From Ephydatia muelleri (lineage: Eukaryota > Porifera > Demospongiae > Spongillida > Spongillidae), in contig JABACO010000001.1 in the NCBI GenBank assembly GCA_013339895.1, positions 7,074,040 to 7,138,039 of the forward strand: 64,000 nucleotides of DNA, given 5' to 3'. Shown piece after piece: positions 24,665 to 36,684 of this stretch. Positions within the stretch are counted from its first letter, which is position 1, and each line of letters starts with the position of its first letter. A program made the translations under genes and the position numbers. Under the pieces are notes generated by a model. It saw only the letters and a program-made list of their open reading frames with translations. It was not told where the DNA came from and ran no database searches.

Positions 24665-26310
24665 AACAACCATGAATACAACAATCCATATGCAAAACAT
24701 GTACTTACATACAGATGTAAGATTATTATTATTTAAACATGGCAGAAGAAGAGAAAGAACGAATATTAAACAGCTGCTAACAGATGTCATAATACAAGAA
24801 TATAAGCAATAGACAATTCATGCATGCAACACACATGAATGAGGAGTTTGGCTCAGACATTTTAGATACAGTAATCACTATTATAGCAATAGGGTGTGAT
24901 TTATCGCGACTAATTTTGTACATTCAATTTTGCAACTCATGAATGAAACACCTTATCAGATTGGGATCCCAGGATTCTAACACCTCAAAATTGACTTTGC
25001 ATTCAATGCAAATTTGCTGAGGTTTTTATGAATATCATTACAATCAATAACTATTCAACTAAACATACTGCATAAGTATTAAAGATCATGTTTTTGATCA
25101 CTCTCTTTTAATATACAGTATGTAAAATTACAAGTCTCGCAACTGACTTAGACCTTTACGATCCAAATAGTTCATTTATTGAGTGGCAAATTCAATGCCT
25201 TTCCAAATAAAAGGTACATGTAAACTTAATGCTTTCTAAAAGAGTCGATTTTCAAGCTTTCTCAATTGAGCATTGCAAAAAAGGTGAACTTGGGAGACTT
25301 CCATACAACTTTGCAAACATGTATACGATTGCTTGTAATTACTACACATTCCAACTCAATGCCAGGCAGAGAATTATATTTCATAACTATATACTGTAAG
25401 GTCAGCCATTCCACATCACTTGTACACTGCTAGTGACTCACTCTATTCACATCAGCTCCTGCCGTCAGAAGCATCTCCACCACAGCTATATGACCATTAC
25501 TAGCTGCACCATACAGTGGTGTCTGTAGCACAAAAGAGATGAAATCATAACACTCCAGGTAAGTAAAAACCAGGAGTTATAAATAAGCAGTACCTAGCGA
25601 GTTTACGATGCATGTGACTATAGATACAATTGCACTTAACAACATGGCTAATCTTGAAACATGTTTTCTAACCACACTTGATGTTTCAACAGAGTAATCC
25701 ATTATGAAGGAACGTCATAGGGTTCTGTTGTGTGTTTGGTTAAAATATGGAAGGGTCTTATCCCACAGCAGGCAACCATTATTCTAGAACCACGATACGC
25801 TGTCTTACAGTGTTGATTTATAGAAGGAAGGTGCATACACCCTACTCATTGTACACGTGCATGTAGAGCAGTATACAAATGGTAAGGAGTTTGACACTCA
25901 ATTGAAGGCAAATGATATGATAAGCAATAAACTGTGTAAACACACAAGATGTAACAAGGCAAATATGAGAATTGTGATACTTGAACTTTAAGATATTACA
26001 ATACAATAAGCAAAACAGTAATTTCCACTGGTTCACAAACTGCACACATATAGTAAAAAGTACAAAAAACATAGATACATTTTAGACCAAGGTTGCTGCA
26101 AGCACTGTAGAGCTGAAATCCAAATATCAGTATGGTAATTGCCAGTATTTTATAGCTGAAAACAAATTCGAACTACAAGGAGGCTACCGTGGAACTAAAA
26201 GAAAAAGACTGACATCAAACATGTCACATTCTGGCATTTACAACAATAAGTGGAATATACAATGAACAGCTGATGGTCATAAATGATACAGAATTCCGAA
26301 CTAAATACTG
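24665..26310. repeat. Composite block C (ankyrin-exon block, uninterrupted)
   Basis: This copy aligns along its whole length with block D. It extends through GATACAGAATTCCGAAC at about 26285-26302, the sequence that in block D is split by the ISL2EU element, so it preserves the empty target site. Confidence 0.8.
25442..25522 (-). CDS. Ankyrin-repeat exon, copy C (27 codons)
   Basis: This 81-nt exon has the same acceptor (GTGCTACAG) and donor (GTGAGT) as copies B and D. It encodes TPLYGAASNGHIA followed by VVEMLLTAGADVNR. One residue differs from copy D (T for K in LLKAG). Both borders are phase 0. The flanking introns are satellite-like. Function in a transcript is unproven. Confidence 0.6.
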
Positions 26311-27946
26311 ATTGTTCTATTCATCAATAACCATGAATACAATAATCCAAATGCATAACATGATTTTATATATTGATGTAATTGTAAGATTTTTATTTAA
26401 ACATGGCAGAGGAGAATAAACTAATATTCATCAGATAATCAAAACACCATGAATACAATAATTGATATGCGACAATATAATTATGAATTCAACATAGCAG
26501 AAATAGGGAAAGAAAAATATTAAAAAGCAGAACCTTCAAAAGGCATAATACAACAATAGCAATAGACAACATACAAGAATAAAGAGATTGGCACTCAAGA
26601 TGTACATGTATAATAACATGAGAGAACCAGTATTATCGGCTGACTCATAGAAACATGACAAGTAACACAGATATGATTTTGTTTCTTTAGACCCGATTTA
26701 ATAGTAATCTAATACTGCAATCTACATGTAATACTGCAATCCTGATACCAGTATTGCCACAATCTGTATTAGTACAAACAACATTGAACAACAAAGAGGC
26801 TACCTAAAAGTGACAAAGGATTGCCATCAAACATGTCACATTCTGCATTGACAACAACAAAAATGATAAGTCTACAGAATAAATAAGTAGAATACATAAT
26901 GAATACCTGATATTCATAATTACTGATTGCATCACATCTTAACTATGAATATTTCAACAGATCATGCATCACGATAAAGATAATCAAACACCATGAATAA
27001 CACAATGCATATTCCATACTGGTGTCAGATGATCATTATGTCAACATGCAGAAGGATGTTTTAAACCACTGTTTAATACGAGAACAGCAATTGAATGAAT
27101 GAGAAATGTGGTACTCAAATTTAATGGAATACAATACAATGAGCAAAACAGTAATTTCTGCTGATTAGTATACTGCACATATGAATAGGAATATACAAGA
27201 AACATGCATAAATTGTAGTTTCTATACAACAACATTGCAGGACACATGTATGTACATTTGCAATCCTAATACCACTACAGCAGTTGCCACATTTAAGAAA
27301 CATTCATCAATCATTTATTAGATCACAATGCTCAGTTGACCAAAACATAATTGAAACAGCTCTTTTCAAATATGTCACAACCTGGCATACATAATCACTT
27401 GAGTAAAAATGTGTATGAATTTGCCTATAATATATGCTGAATAAAAGATATGCAGAAAAGACACAAAATTAAATACAAAACACTTATAATTCTACTTAAC
27501 TCCACAAATGCATTCTATTACCATCATGAAATTTAAAATCATCATGCATCACCAAAAAGATAATCGAATACATATGACTTACGACCTGATGTCAGATGAT
27601 TGTGAATTCAACATAGCAGAAAAAGAGTAAGACGAATATTAAAAAGCAGAACTGTCAGAAGGCATAATACAACAATAGGCAATAGACAACATTCAAGAAT
27701 AAAGACACTGGCACTCAAGATGTACAATAACACGAGCAAACCAGGTATCATCGGCTGATTCATATACTGCACACAAACAGAAACATGACAAGTAACACAG
27801 ATAAGATTTTATTTCTGTAGTCCCGAATTGGAAGTAATTTAAAACTGCAATCCTGATACCAGTATGGCAATCACCACAACTAGTATTAGTTAAAACAAAA
27901 TCGAACAAAAAGAGGCTTCATAAAAGTAACAGAAAAGGACTACCAT

Positions 27947-28242
27947 TGATGCATCATATTAGCTCCACCCCTTCAACTTGCACATTATCACGTGCCACTG
28001 AGCCCCACCCCACATTCATCCCTCGAATTGCGTAATTTTTAATTGTTATTCAGCCAATAGCCTAATAGCTATCCTTGTGAAATCACAGGTACTAGTAAAT
28101 AGCCGTACCTGCGGCTGCCTATCTCTCGCTTTTAGAAATGAACTAGCCGTATTACTACCTCCTCGTAAAAGAAAACATACACCCGACCGTTACTGTAACG
28201 GTCGGGTGTATGTTTTCTTTTACGAGGAGGTAGTAATACGGC
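27947..28242. repeat. Foreign insert in satellite, ending in a palindrome
   Basis: About 295 bp with a base composition unlike the surroundings interrupt the satellite between GGACTACCAT and CACATTCTG. In intact monomers these are separated only by CAAATATGT. The insert has no frame with a domain, no clear target duplication and no obvious inverted termini. Its last 95 nt are a perfect palindrome. It could be a non-autonomous element or a repair product. Confidence 0.6.
28147..28241. repeat. Perfect 95-nt palindrome
   Basis: Arms of 47 nt (starting CCGTATTACTACC) are exact reverse complements around a single T. The hairpin would be fully paired. It could be a fresh inverted duplication, since no arm mismatches have accumulated, or a cloning or assembly artefact. 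Confidence 0.92.
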
Positions 28243-31200
28243 ACATTCTGAAAATTAAAGCAACAAATGAAAACTTGAGTATGAATGATAAATCTATAGA
28301 ACATTTGAGTGGAACAGCTGATAGTCTTTTGAAAAAGATGCAAATTTCTGAACAAAATCCTGATTGATCTATTGAACTTCATCAATGCATCACATCTTCA
28401 TTACGAATACTTCAACACATCACAGATCACAATAAAGATTATCAAACACTATGAATTATACAATGATTATTTCACCATGTCGAAGGATATTAAGCTATTT
28501 AATACAAGAATAGCAACTGACAAACACATGAATGAGAAATGATTTTATGGCATAAAACACAATGAGCAAAACTGTAATTTCTGCTGATTAGTAGTACTGC
28601 ACATATGAATAGGACTATACAAGAAACATGCATAAATTCTAGTTTCTATACAACAACATTGCAGGACACATTTATGTACATTTGCAAATCCTAATACCAC
28701 TACAGCAGTTGCCACATATCAGAAACATTCATCAATCATTTATTGGATCTCAAAGTTCAGCATATCAGAGTTGACCGAAAGAAAATGGAAACAGCTCTTT
28801 TCTAATCTGTCACATTCTGGCATTTATAATTACCTGCGTATGAATTAGCCTACAGTAAACTGAGTGGAATATATGCTGCATAACAGATATGCAGAAAAGA
28901 CACAGAATTATAAACAAATAACTTATTATTCTACTTAACTCCACAAATGCATTCCATTATCATTATAAAACTTAAAATCATCATGCATTACAAAACAGAT
29001 AATCAAACACCATAAATACAATAATTCATATGCAAAAAATGTACTTACGCCCTGATGTCGGATGATTATCAATGCAACATAGCAGAAAAAGAGAAAGAGG
29101 AATATTAAAAAGCAGAAACTTCAGATAGCATAACACAACAAAAGCAATAGACAACATACAGAAATGAGGAGATTGGCACTAAAGAACCAGTATCATCAGC
29201 TGATTCATATACTGCACACTATTCTACAGAAACATGACAAGTAACACAAATAAGATTTTGTTTCGTTAGACCCAAGTTCGAAGTAATCTAAATCTGCAAT
29301 ACTGATACAAGTATGGCAATTACCACAATGAGCATTAGTAAAAACAAAATCGAGCATAAAATAGCTTCCTAAAAGTAGCAGAAAAGGACTACCATCAAAT
29401 ATGTCACATTCTGAAAATTACAAAAACAATAGAAAACTTGAGTATGAAAGATAAGTCTATAGAACAAATAAGTGGAACAGCTGATACTCTTTTGAAAACG
29501 ATGCAAAATTCTAAACCAAATACCATTGATCTATTCAACTCCATGAATGTATTACACCTTCATTAGTGAATACATCAACAAATCATGCATCATAATAAAG
29601 ATAATCAAACTCCATGAATAACACAATGCATATTCAATACTGGTGTCAGATGATCATTATTGTAACATGTCGAAGTATATTCAATATGTTACTAGCAATT
29701 GACAAACACATAAATGAGAAATGTGGTACTCAAATGGTTTGGCATACAATACAATGAGCAAAACACTAATTTCTGCTGATTAGTACACAGCATATACATG
29801 TATGAATAGGATTATGCAAGAAGCATGCATAAACTTTTGTTTCTATACAACAACGTTGCAAGACACATGTATGTACATTTGCAAACCTAATACCACTACA
29901 GCAGTTGCCACATTAAAGAAACATTCATGAATCATTTATTAGATCACAATGTTCAGCATGTCAGAGTTGACCGAAAGCAAAGAGAAACAGCTCTTTTCTA
30001 ATATGTCACATTCTGGCATTTATAATCACTTGAGAAAACTTCGTATGAATTAGCCTACAGGAAACTGAGTGGAATATATACTGAATAACAGATATGCAGA
30101 AAAGACACAGAATTAAAAACAAAAGACTTATTATGTAATTAACTCCACAAATGCATTCCATTATCATCATGAAACTTAAAATCATCACAAAACAGATAAT
30201 CAAACACCATGAAATCAATAATTCATATGCAAAAAATGTACTTACGAGCTGATGTCAGATGATTATGAATTCAACATAACAGAAAAAGAGAAAGAGGAAT
30301 ATTAAAAAGCAGAACCGTCAGAAGGCATATCACAAAAATAGCATACAAAAAACAAAATACTGATAGATCTATAAAACTCCATGAATGAATCACATCTTTC
30401 TTTATTATGAATACATCAACACATCATGAATCACAATAAAGTTTATCACACACCATGAATAACAAAATGCATATTCTATACTGGTGTCAGATGATCATTA
30501 TTTCAACATGCCGAAGGATGTTAAACAGCTGTTTAATACGAGAATAGCAATTGACAAATACATAAATGAGAAATGTGGTATTCCAATTTAATGGAATACA
30601 ATACAATGAGCAAAAGTAATTCCTGCTGATTAGTATACTTCACATATGAATAGGACTATACCAGAAACATGCATAAATTGTAGTTTCTATACAACAACAT
30701 TGCAAGATACATGTATCTACATTTGCAAACCTAATACCACTACAGCAGTTGCCACATTTAAGAAACATTCATCAATCATTTATTAGATCACAAAGTTCAG
30801 CATATCAGAGTTGACCGAAAGCAAATAGAAACAGCTCTTTTCTAATATGTCACATTCTGGCATTTATAATCACTTGAAAAACCTGCGTATGAATTAGCCT
30901 ACAGGAAACTGAGTGGAATATATGCTGAATAACAGATATGCAGAAAAGACACAGAATTCAAAACAAAAGACTTATTATACTACTTAGCTCCACAAATGCA
31001 TTCAATTATCATCATGAAACTTAAAATCATCATGCATCACAAAACAGATAATCAAACATAATGAATACATTAATTCATATGCAAATAATGTACTCACACC
31101 CTTATGTCAGATGATAATGAATTCAGCACAGCAGAAAAGAGAAAGAGGAATATTAAAAAGCAGAACCGTCAGAAGGCATAATACAACAATAGCAATAGAC

Positions 31201-32648
31201 AACATACAAGAATGAGGAGATTGACACTCAAGATGTACAATAACATGAGAGAACCAGTATTATCAGCTGATTCATACACTGCGCACAAACAGAAACTTGA
31301 CACGTAACACAGACAACATATTGCATCTTTAGTTACAAATTGAAAGTAATCAAAAACTGCAATCCTGATACCAGTATAAAACTCCATAATGCATCACATC
31401 TTAATTTTGAATGCTTCAACACATCATGCATCACAATTAAGATAATGAAACACCTTGCATACAACAATGCATATTCTAAACATGTACTTACATACTGGTG
31501 TCAGATGATCATTATTTCAACATGCAGAAGGGAAAGAAAGAAAATTAAACAGCATTATAATACGAGAATAACAAATGACAAACATATGAATGAGAAATGT
31601 GGTACTCAAATTTTATGGCATCCAATAGAATGAGCAAAACAGTAATTTCTGCTGATTAGTATACTTCACATATGAATAGGACTACACAAGAAACATGCAT
31701 CAATTGTAGTTTCTATACAACATTGCAAGACACATGTATCTACATTTGCAAACCTAATACATTACAGCAGTTGCCACATTTAAGAAACATTCATCAATCA
31801 TTTATTAGATCACAAAGTTCAGCATATCAGAGTTGACTGAAAGTAAATTGAAATAGCTCTTTCACATTCTGGTATTTATAATCACTAGTGTATGTATTAA
31901 TCTACAGGAAACTGTCGGGAATATATGCAGAATAACAGATATGCAGAAAAGACACAGAATTAAAATTAAATGACTTATTATTGTACTTAACTCCACCAAT
32001 GCATTCCATTATCATCATGAAACTGTAAAATCATCATGCATTACAAAACAGATAATCAAACACCATGAATACAATAATTCGTATGCTATAAATAGACTTA
32101 CGCCCTGATGTAAGATGATTATGAATGCAACATAGCATAAAAACAGAAGTAGAAATATTAAAAAGCAGAAACTTCAGAAGGCATAGTACATCAATAGCAA
32201 TAGACAACATACAAGAATGAGGAGATTGGCACTCAAGATGTACAATAACATGAGAGAACTAGAATTATAGGCTGATTCATACACTGCACACAAACAGAAA
32301 CATGACAAGTAACACAGATAAGATTTTGTTTCTTTAGACCCAATTTGGAAGTAATCTAAAACTGCAATCCTTATGCCATTGCAATGCCACAATTATCATT
32401 AGTAAAAACAAAATTGAACAACAATAACGCTACCTAAAAGTAACATAAAAGGACAGCCATCAAACATATCACATTCTGGAATTTCCGAAAACAATGATAA
32501 GCCTACAGAAAACAAAAGTGGAATTTATCATGAATTGCTGATACTCTTAATTCTGAACAAAACACTGATTGTTCTATTTAACTCCAGGAATGCATCACAT
32601 CTTCATTATGAATACTTCAACACATCATGCATCACAATACAGATTTTA

Positions 32649-34244
32649 ATCAACAACCATGAATACAACAATCCATATTCAAATCATGTACTTACATACT
32701 GATGTAAGATTATTATTATTAAAACATGGCAGAAGAAGAGAAAGAACGAATTTTTAACAGCTGCTAACAGAAGGCATGAATATAAGCAATAGACAATTCA
32801 TGCATGCGACACACATGAATGAGGACTTTGGGAATGAAACACCTTATCAGATTGGGTTTCATGTAGATTATATTATCCCAGGGTTCTAATACCTCAAAAT
32901 TGACTTTGCATTCAATGCAAATTTGCTGAGGTGTTTATGAATATCATTACAATCAATAACTATTCAACTAAACATACTGTGTAAGTATTGAAGATCATGT
33001 TTTTAATCACTCTCTTTTAATATACAGTACATGTATGTAAAGTTACAAATCTTACAACTGACTTAGACCTTTACGATCCAAATAGTTCATTTATTGAGTG
33101 ACAAATTCAATGCCTTTCCAAATAAAAGGTACATGTAAACTTAATGCTTTCTAATAGAGACGAATTTCAAGCTTTCTCAATTAGAGCATTGCAAAAAAGG
33201 TGAACTTGGGAGACTTCCATACAACTTTGCAAACATGTATACGATTGCTTGTAATTACTACACATTCCATCTCAATGCCAGTCAGAGAATTGTATTTCAT
33301 AACTATGTCAGCCATTCCACATCACTTGTACACTGCTAGTGACTCACTCTATTCACATCAGCTCCTGCCTTCAGAAGCATCTCCACCACAGCTATATGAC
33401 CATTACTAGCTGCACCATACAGTGGTGTCTGTAGCACAAAAGAGATGAAATCATAACACTCCTAGTAAGTAAAACCAGGAGTTATAAATAAGCAGTACCT
33501 AGCGAGTTTATGATGCATGTGACTACAGCTAAATTGCACTTAACAACATGCATGGCTAATCTTGAAACATGTTTTCTAACCACACTTGATGTTTCAACAG
33601 AGTAATCCAGTATGAAGGAACATCATAGGATTCTGGTGTGTGTTTGGCTAAAATATGGAAGGGTTTTATCCCACAGCAGGCAAACATTATTCTAGAACCA
33701 GCGATACGCTGTCTTACAGTGTTAATTTATAGAAGGAAGGTGCATACACCCTACTCATTGTACACAGTGCATGTAGAGCAGTATACAAATGGTAAGGAGT
33801 TTGACACGCAATATAAGGCAAATAATACGATAAGCAATAAACTGACTCTGCTAATTTCAAAACAAATGCATACAGTGTAAATACACAAGATGTAACAAGG
33901 CAAATGTGAGAATTGTTCAGATACTTGAACTTTAAAATATTACAATAGAATGAGCAAAACATTAATTTCCGCTGGTTCGCATACTGCACACATAGAGTAA
34001 CAGGTACAAGAAACGTGGTTAAGTTTTAGACCAAGGTTGCAATTACTGTAGAGCTGCAACCCAAATATCAGTATGGTAATTGCCAGTAAATACTTCAATT
34101 TTATAGCTGAAAACAAATTCGAACTACAAGGAGGCTACCGTGGAACTAAAAGAAAAAGACTGACATCAACATGTCACATTCTGGCATTTACAACAATAAG
34201 TGGAATATACAATGAACAGCTGATGGTCATAAATGATACAGAAT
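32649..34244. repeat. Composite block D (ankyrin-exon block)
   Basis: This is the fourth composite block, collinear with block C. It ends at the left border of the ISL2EU element, and its continuation (ATTCCGAACTAAATACTG) resumes at 38333 on the other side. Confidence 0.8.
33348..33428 (-). CDS. Ankyrin-repeat exon, copy D (27 codons)
   Basis: This exon of 81 nt is flanked by GTGCTACAG and GTGAGT on the minus strand. It encodes TPLYGAASNGHIA followed by VVEMLLKAGADVNR, the consensus of the four copies. The tract upstream of the acceptor (TTTCATCTCTTTTGTGCTACAG in two parts of the intron end) is pyrimidine-rich, as expected for a used 3' splice site. The next same-strand coding signal upstream is the ankyrin exon at 56596-56685. 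The intervening 23 kb would have to be intron packed with mobile elements if both belonged to one gene. Confidence 0.6.
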
Positions 34245-34315
34245 GGACCCTTCCCTTTAACGGCGTAAGGAATGCAATTATTCTTAATCGCGTCACTTCC
34301 GGAGTTCATCCTGTG
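34245..34315 (+). repeat. Left terminal inverted repeat of ISL2EU element
   Basis: The sequence starts GGACCCTTCCC and includes AACGGCGTAAGGAATGC. It pairs with 38264-38332 with only a few mismatches, counting the outermost base and two one-base length differences. Confidence 0.92.
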
Positions 34316-34421
34316 CGCGAACACTACTGGTACGTAGGACTGTACTAGGCTATTGACATATATAAACCTTTTTTTCTAGAATTTTCGACCGACCAAGCCT
34401 CTCTAACAACAGTACTTACAG

Positions 34422-36601
34422 AGGCAGACATCCCCGGTGCGTTTCTCGAGGAGCCACTAGAGATCCATAATATGGCAGCGCTCCGAAGGTGGCTAATTTG
34501 CCACGGCATAAAAATGCCATCGGCTAGCCGAAAGCAAAGCCTAATAGATAGGTCAGTGTTGCCAAGACATTTATTACGTACTGTATCTATATCAGTGAGC
34601 CTGGATAGAATCCGATTGGCAAGAGAAGAAGGTGTCGCTGTAGTGGATGTTAATGGATCATATTTGACCCAGAAGCTTGATAAACTGAAGCAAAGTGGTT
34701 TGAAAATTATTCCATCCCCACTTGAATTCCCATCTCCTCCCCTTTCTGGATGGGAGATTGTGTCAGCTGACAACTGTGAAGACATAGCGACCAGAATGCC
34801 ACGAGTTACACCTGGTACGTCTACATTTCATTTAATATTATGAAACTCTATTATATTCTTTACTGTAGGGATGTTGTATACATATCTAGCTGACAGTTTG
34901 GGACGTCCTTGTGCAGGATCGTTTCGAGCTCTGACAAGAGGGTATTTGCACTGGGCTTCTGGACGAGTTCAGAAGATAGAAGTAAATACCAGAAATCCTA
35001 ATTATTGCCACATTCGCAGCTCAATGGTGCCTTCAATGAAAAAGGGCAGTTACATGGTGTATGTATTGTTGGAATGTGAAGATGGGCTGGCAGTAGTGAA
35101 AACCGCAGCTTGCGATTGCCCTGCAGGGTATGGTTTTATAATGCATACATGTTCTACATGTATTCAGTTGAATTCTTCCCACCTATAGAAAATCATCATC
35201 ATGCACTCATATCTCTGCACTGCTGCATGCATTGGCTGCTATGGCATCTCCTAAGGTTTCTGAATTCTGTTCAGAGAGTCATAGTAATGATGGTGCTGGC
35301 AATGGTGTTTCAAGCTCTGCTTTGCCCTGTGACTGTAGCCATATGTCCAATGAGGATTTGGATGAGGATGCAGACTACAGATGTGGATGGAGATGTGGAT
35401 GAGGATTTGGATGAGGATGCAGATGAAGCTGCAGATGTTGATAGTGAATATGATGGTGATATTGGTCCTGAAAATGAGAAAAAAAAATGCAGAAGAATCT
35501 GGAAATTCTGTACAATTACCAATCACATCATATCCATGCCAGTGGAAACCTCCATGCATTAGAAAGGAGAGTAATATGAAACTCTCAGAGGCAGTTTTTG
35601 AAAAACATATGTATGGAAGAACAAAAAAGGTTAAGAAGTTGAAAATTGAAGGATTTGACCCACGGCCTGTTAAATACCGGGGTACAGCAAAAGCATGTCT
35701 GGATAGATTTGTTAGTAGTAAGTATGGAAGAGGATTAGGAGTATCAATCTTATTGGATCCTAAAGCACAAGTGTGGACTGATCATGAACAAAGCTGTTCC
35801 ATTCAGACCTCTTTGCCTGTCTTACCCACTACTACAGATCTCAAATTCACAATACTACAGTTTAAAGAAAGTATGTGCGTTTCCAGTGCACAAGCTAGTG
35901 ACATAGAACGTAGTACCCAGAAACAGAGGCACTCATCTGTGTAGTACAATGTGAGAAAATTTCGATTAACGGCTTCTCGTTTTGGAGAAATCTACTACCG
36001 TAAGGCCAAAACATCTCCTGATGTGCTTATAAAACAGCTGCTTTATCCTCACCAGCTAACAACGCAGGCTGTAACATGGGGAATAGATCATGAAACTGCG
36101 GCAATACAGGCTTATATCGAATACCAGAATAATAAAGGACATAAGGGACTATCAGTTACAGCAGCTGGTTTTTACATCAATCCAAAATTTTCATTTCTTG
36201 GTGCTTCACCTGATGGGGCAGTAACTGATCCATCTAGTGAAGAACCATATGGGTTGGTTGAAATTAAGTGCCCTTATAGTCATCGGGACATCACACCAGA
36301 AGAAGCCTGCTCAAAAAAAGGAATTTATTGTTCTCTTGAAAACAGTACTGTTATTCTGCGACACAGCCACAAGTATTTTTGCCAAGTCCAAGGGCAGATG
36401 GCTATATGTAATCGACCCTGGTGTGACTTTGTGGTATACACCTCCAAAGGTATTAGTTGCGAACGGATAAAATTTCGCCCCAGTTTTTGGAACAAAATGT
36501 TAGATAAACTTACAACATTTTATGACTGCTGTTTTGCTCCGGAAATAGTTAGCCCAATGCACATGTTGGGCTTGCCAATGAGGAACATGCAGAAAAATTG
36601 A
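34422..36601 (+). pseudogene. SWIM zinc finger / YqaJ-type nuclease of ISL2EU (spliced, decayed)
   Basis: Exon 1 (about 34422-34814) opens with ADIPGAFLEEP and a SAP-like segment (LRRWLICHG). Exon 2 (34869-35127) and exon 3 (from 35189) join across GG/GTATGG to form a SWIM finger, C-D-C-P-A-G-K-S-S-S-C-T-H. An Asp/Glu-rich linker follows, then the YqaJ/lambda-exonuclease core at 35951-36560: RKFRLTASRFGE, WGIDHETAA, LGASPDG, LVEIKCP and YFCQVQGQM, which supply the metal-binding Asp, Glu and Lys of this nuclease fold. The frame shifts twice in the linker (near 35375 and at a 9-A run near 35480), and an in-frame TAG at 35942 precedes the nuclease core. The known family degrades or trims DNA ends; a role in transposition is inferred. 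Confidence 0.85.
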
Positions 36602-36684
36602 TACTACAAGACTTGTTCACATACACTTTGTACTTTCTGTCCGCATACAGTAAGCATTATATTTAGTATTCAACATTAATAGTG

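Larger units (their letters stand above)
23177..34244. repeat. Diverged satellite territory right of gypsy 1
   Basis: The same AT-rich monomer family as at 1-14372 resumes exactly after the gypsy target duplication. Anchors recur near 23787, 27180, 28602, 29799, 30648 and 31671. Copies are rearranged and diverged except around 29700-31000, where two monomers are again regularly spaced (849 bp). It contains composite blocks C and D and a small foreign insert at 27947-28242. No coding signal other than the ankyrin exons was found. Confidence 0.8.

Noticed and set aside
28147-28241. The palindrome as a transcription terminator or microRNA hairpin
   Set aside because: Perfect pairing over 47 bp with a one-base loop fits neither a bacterial terminator nor a microRNA precursor, and the setting is satellite DNA.
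35110-35562. A separate 150-codon protein over the acidic stretch of the ISL2EU element
   Set aside because: It overlaps the SWIM exon and the linker in another frame and starts inside an inferred intron; the SWIM-YqaJ reading explains the region better.
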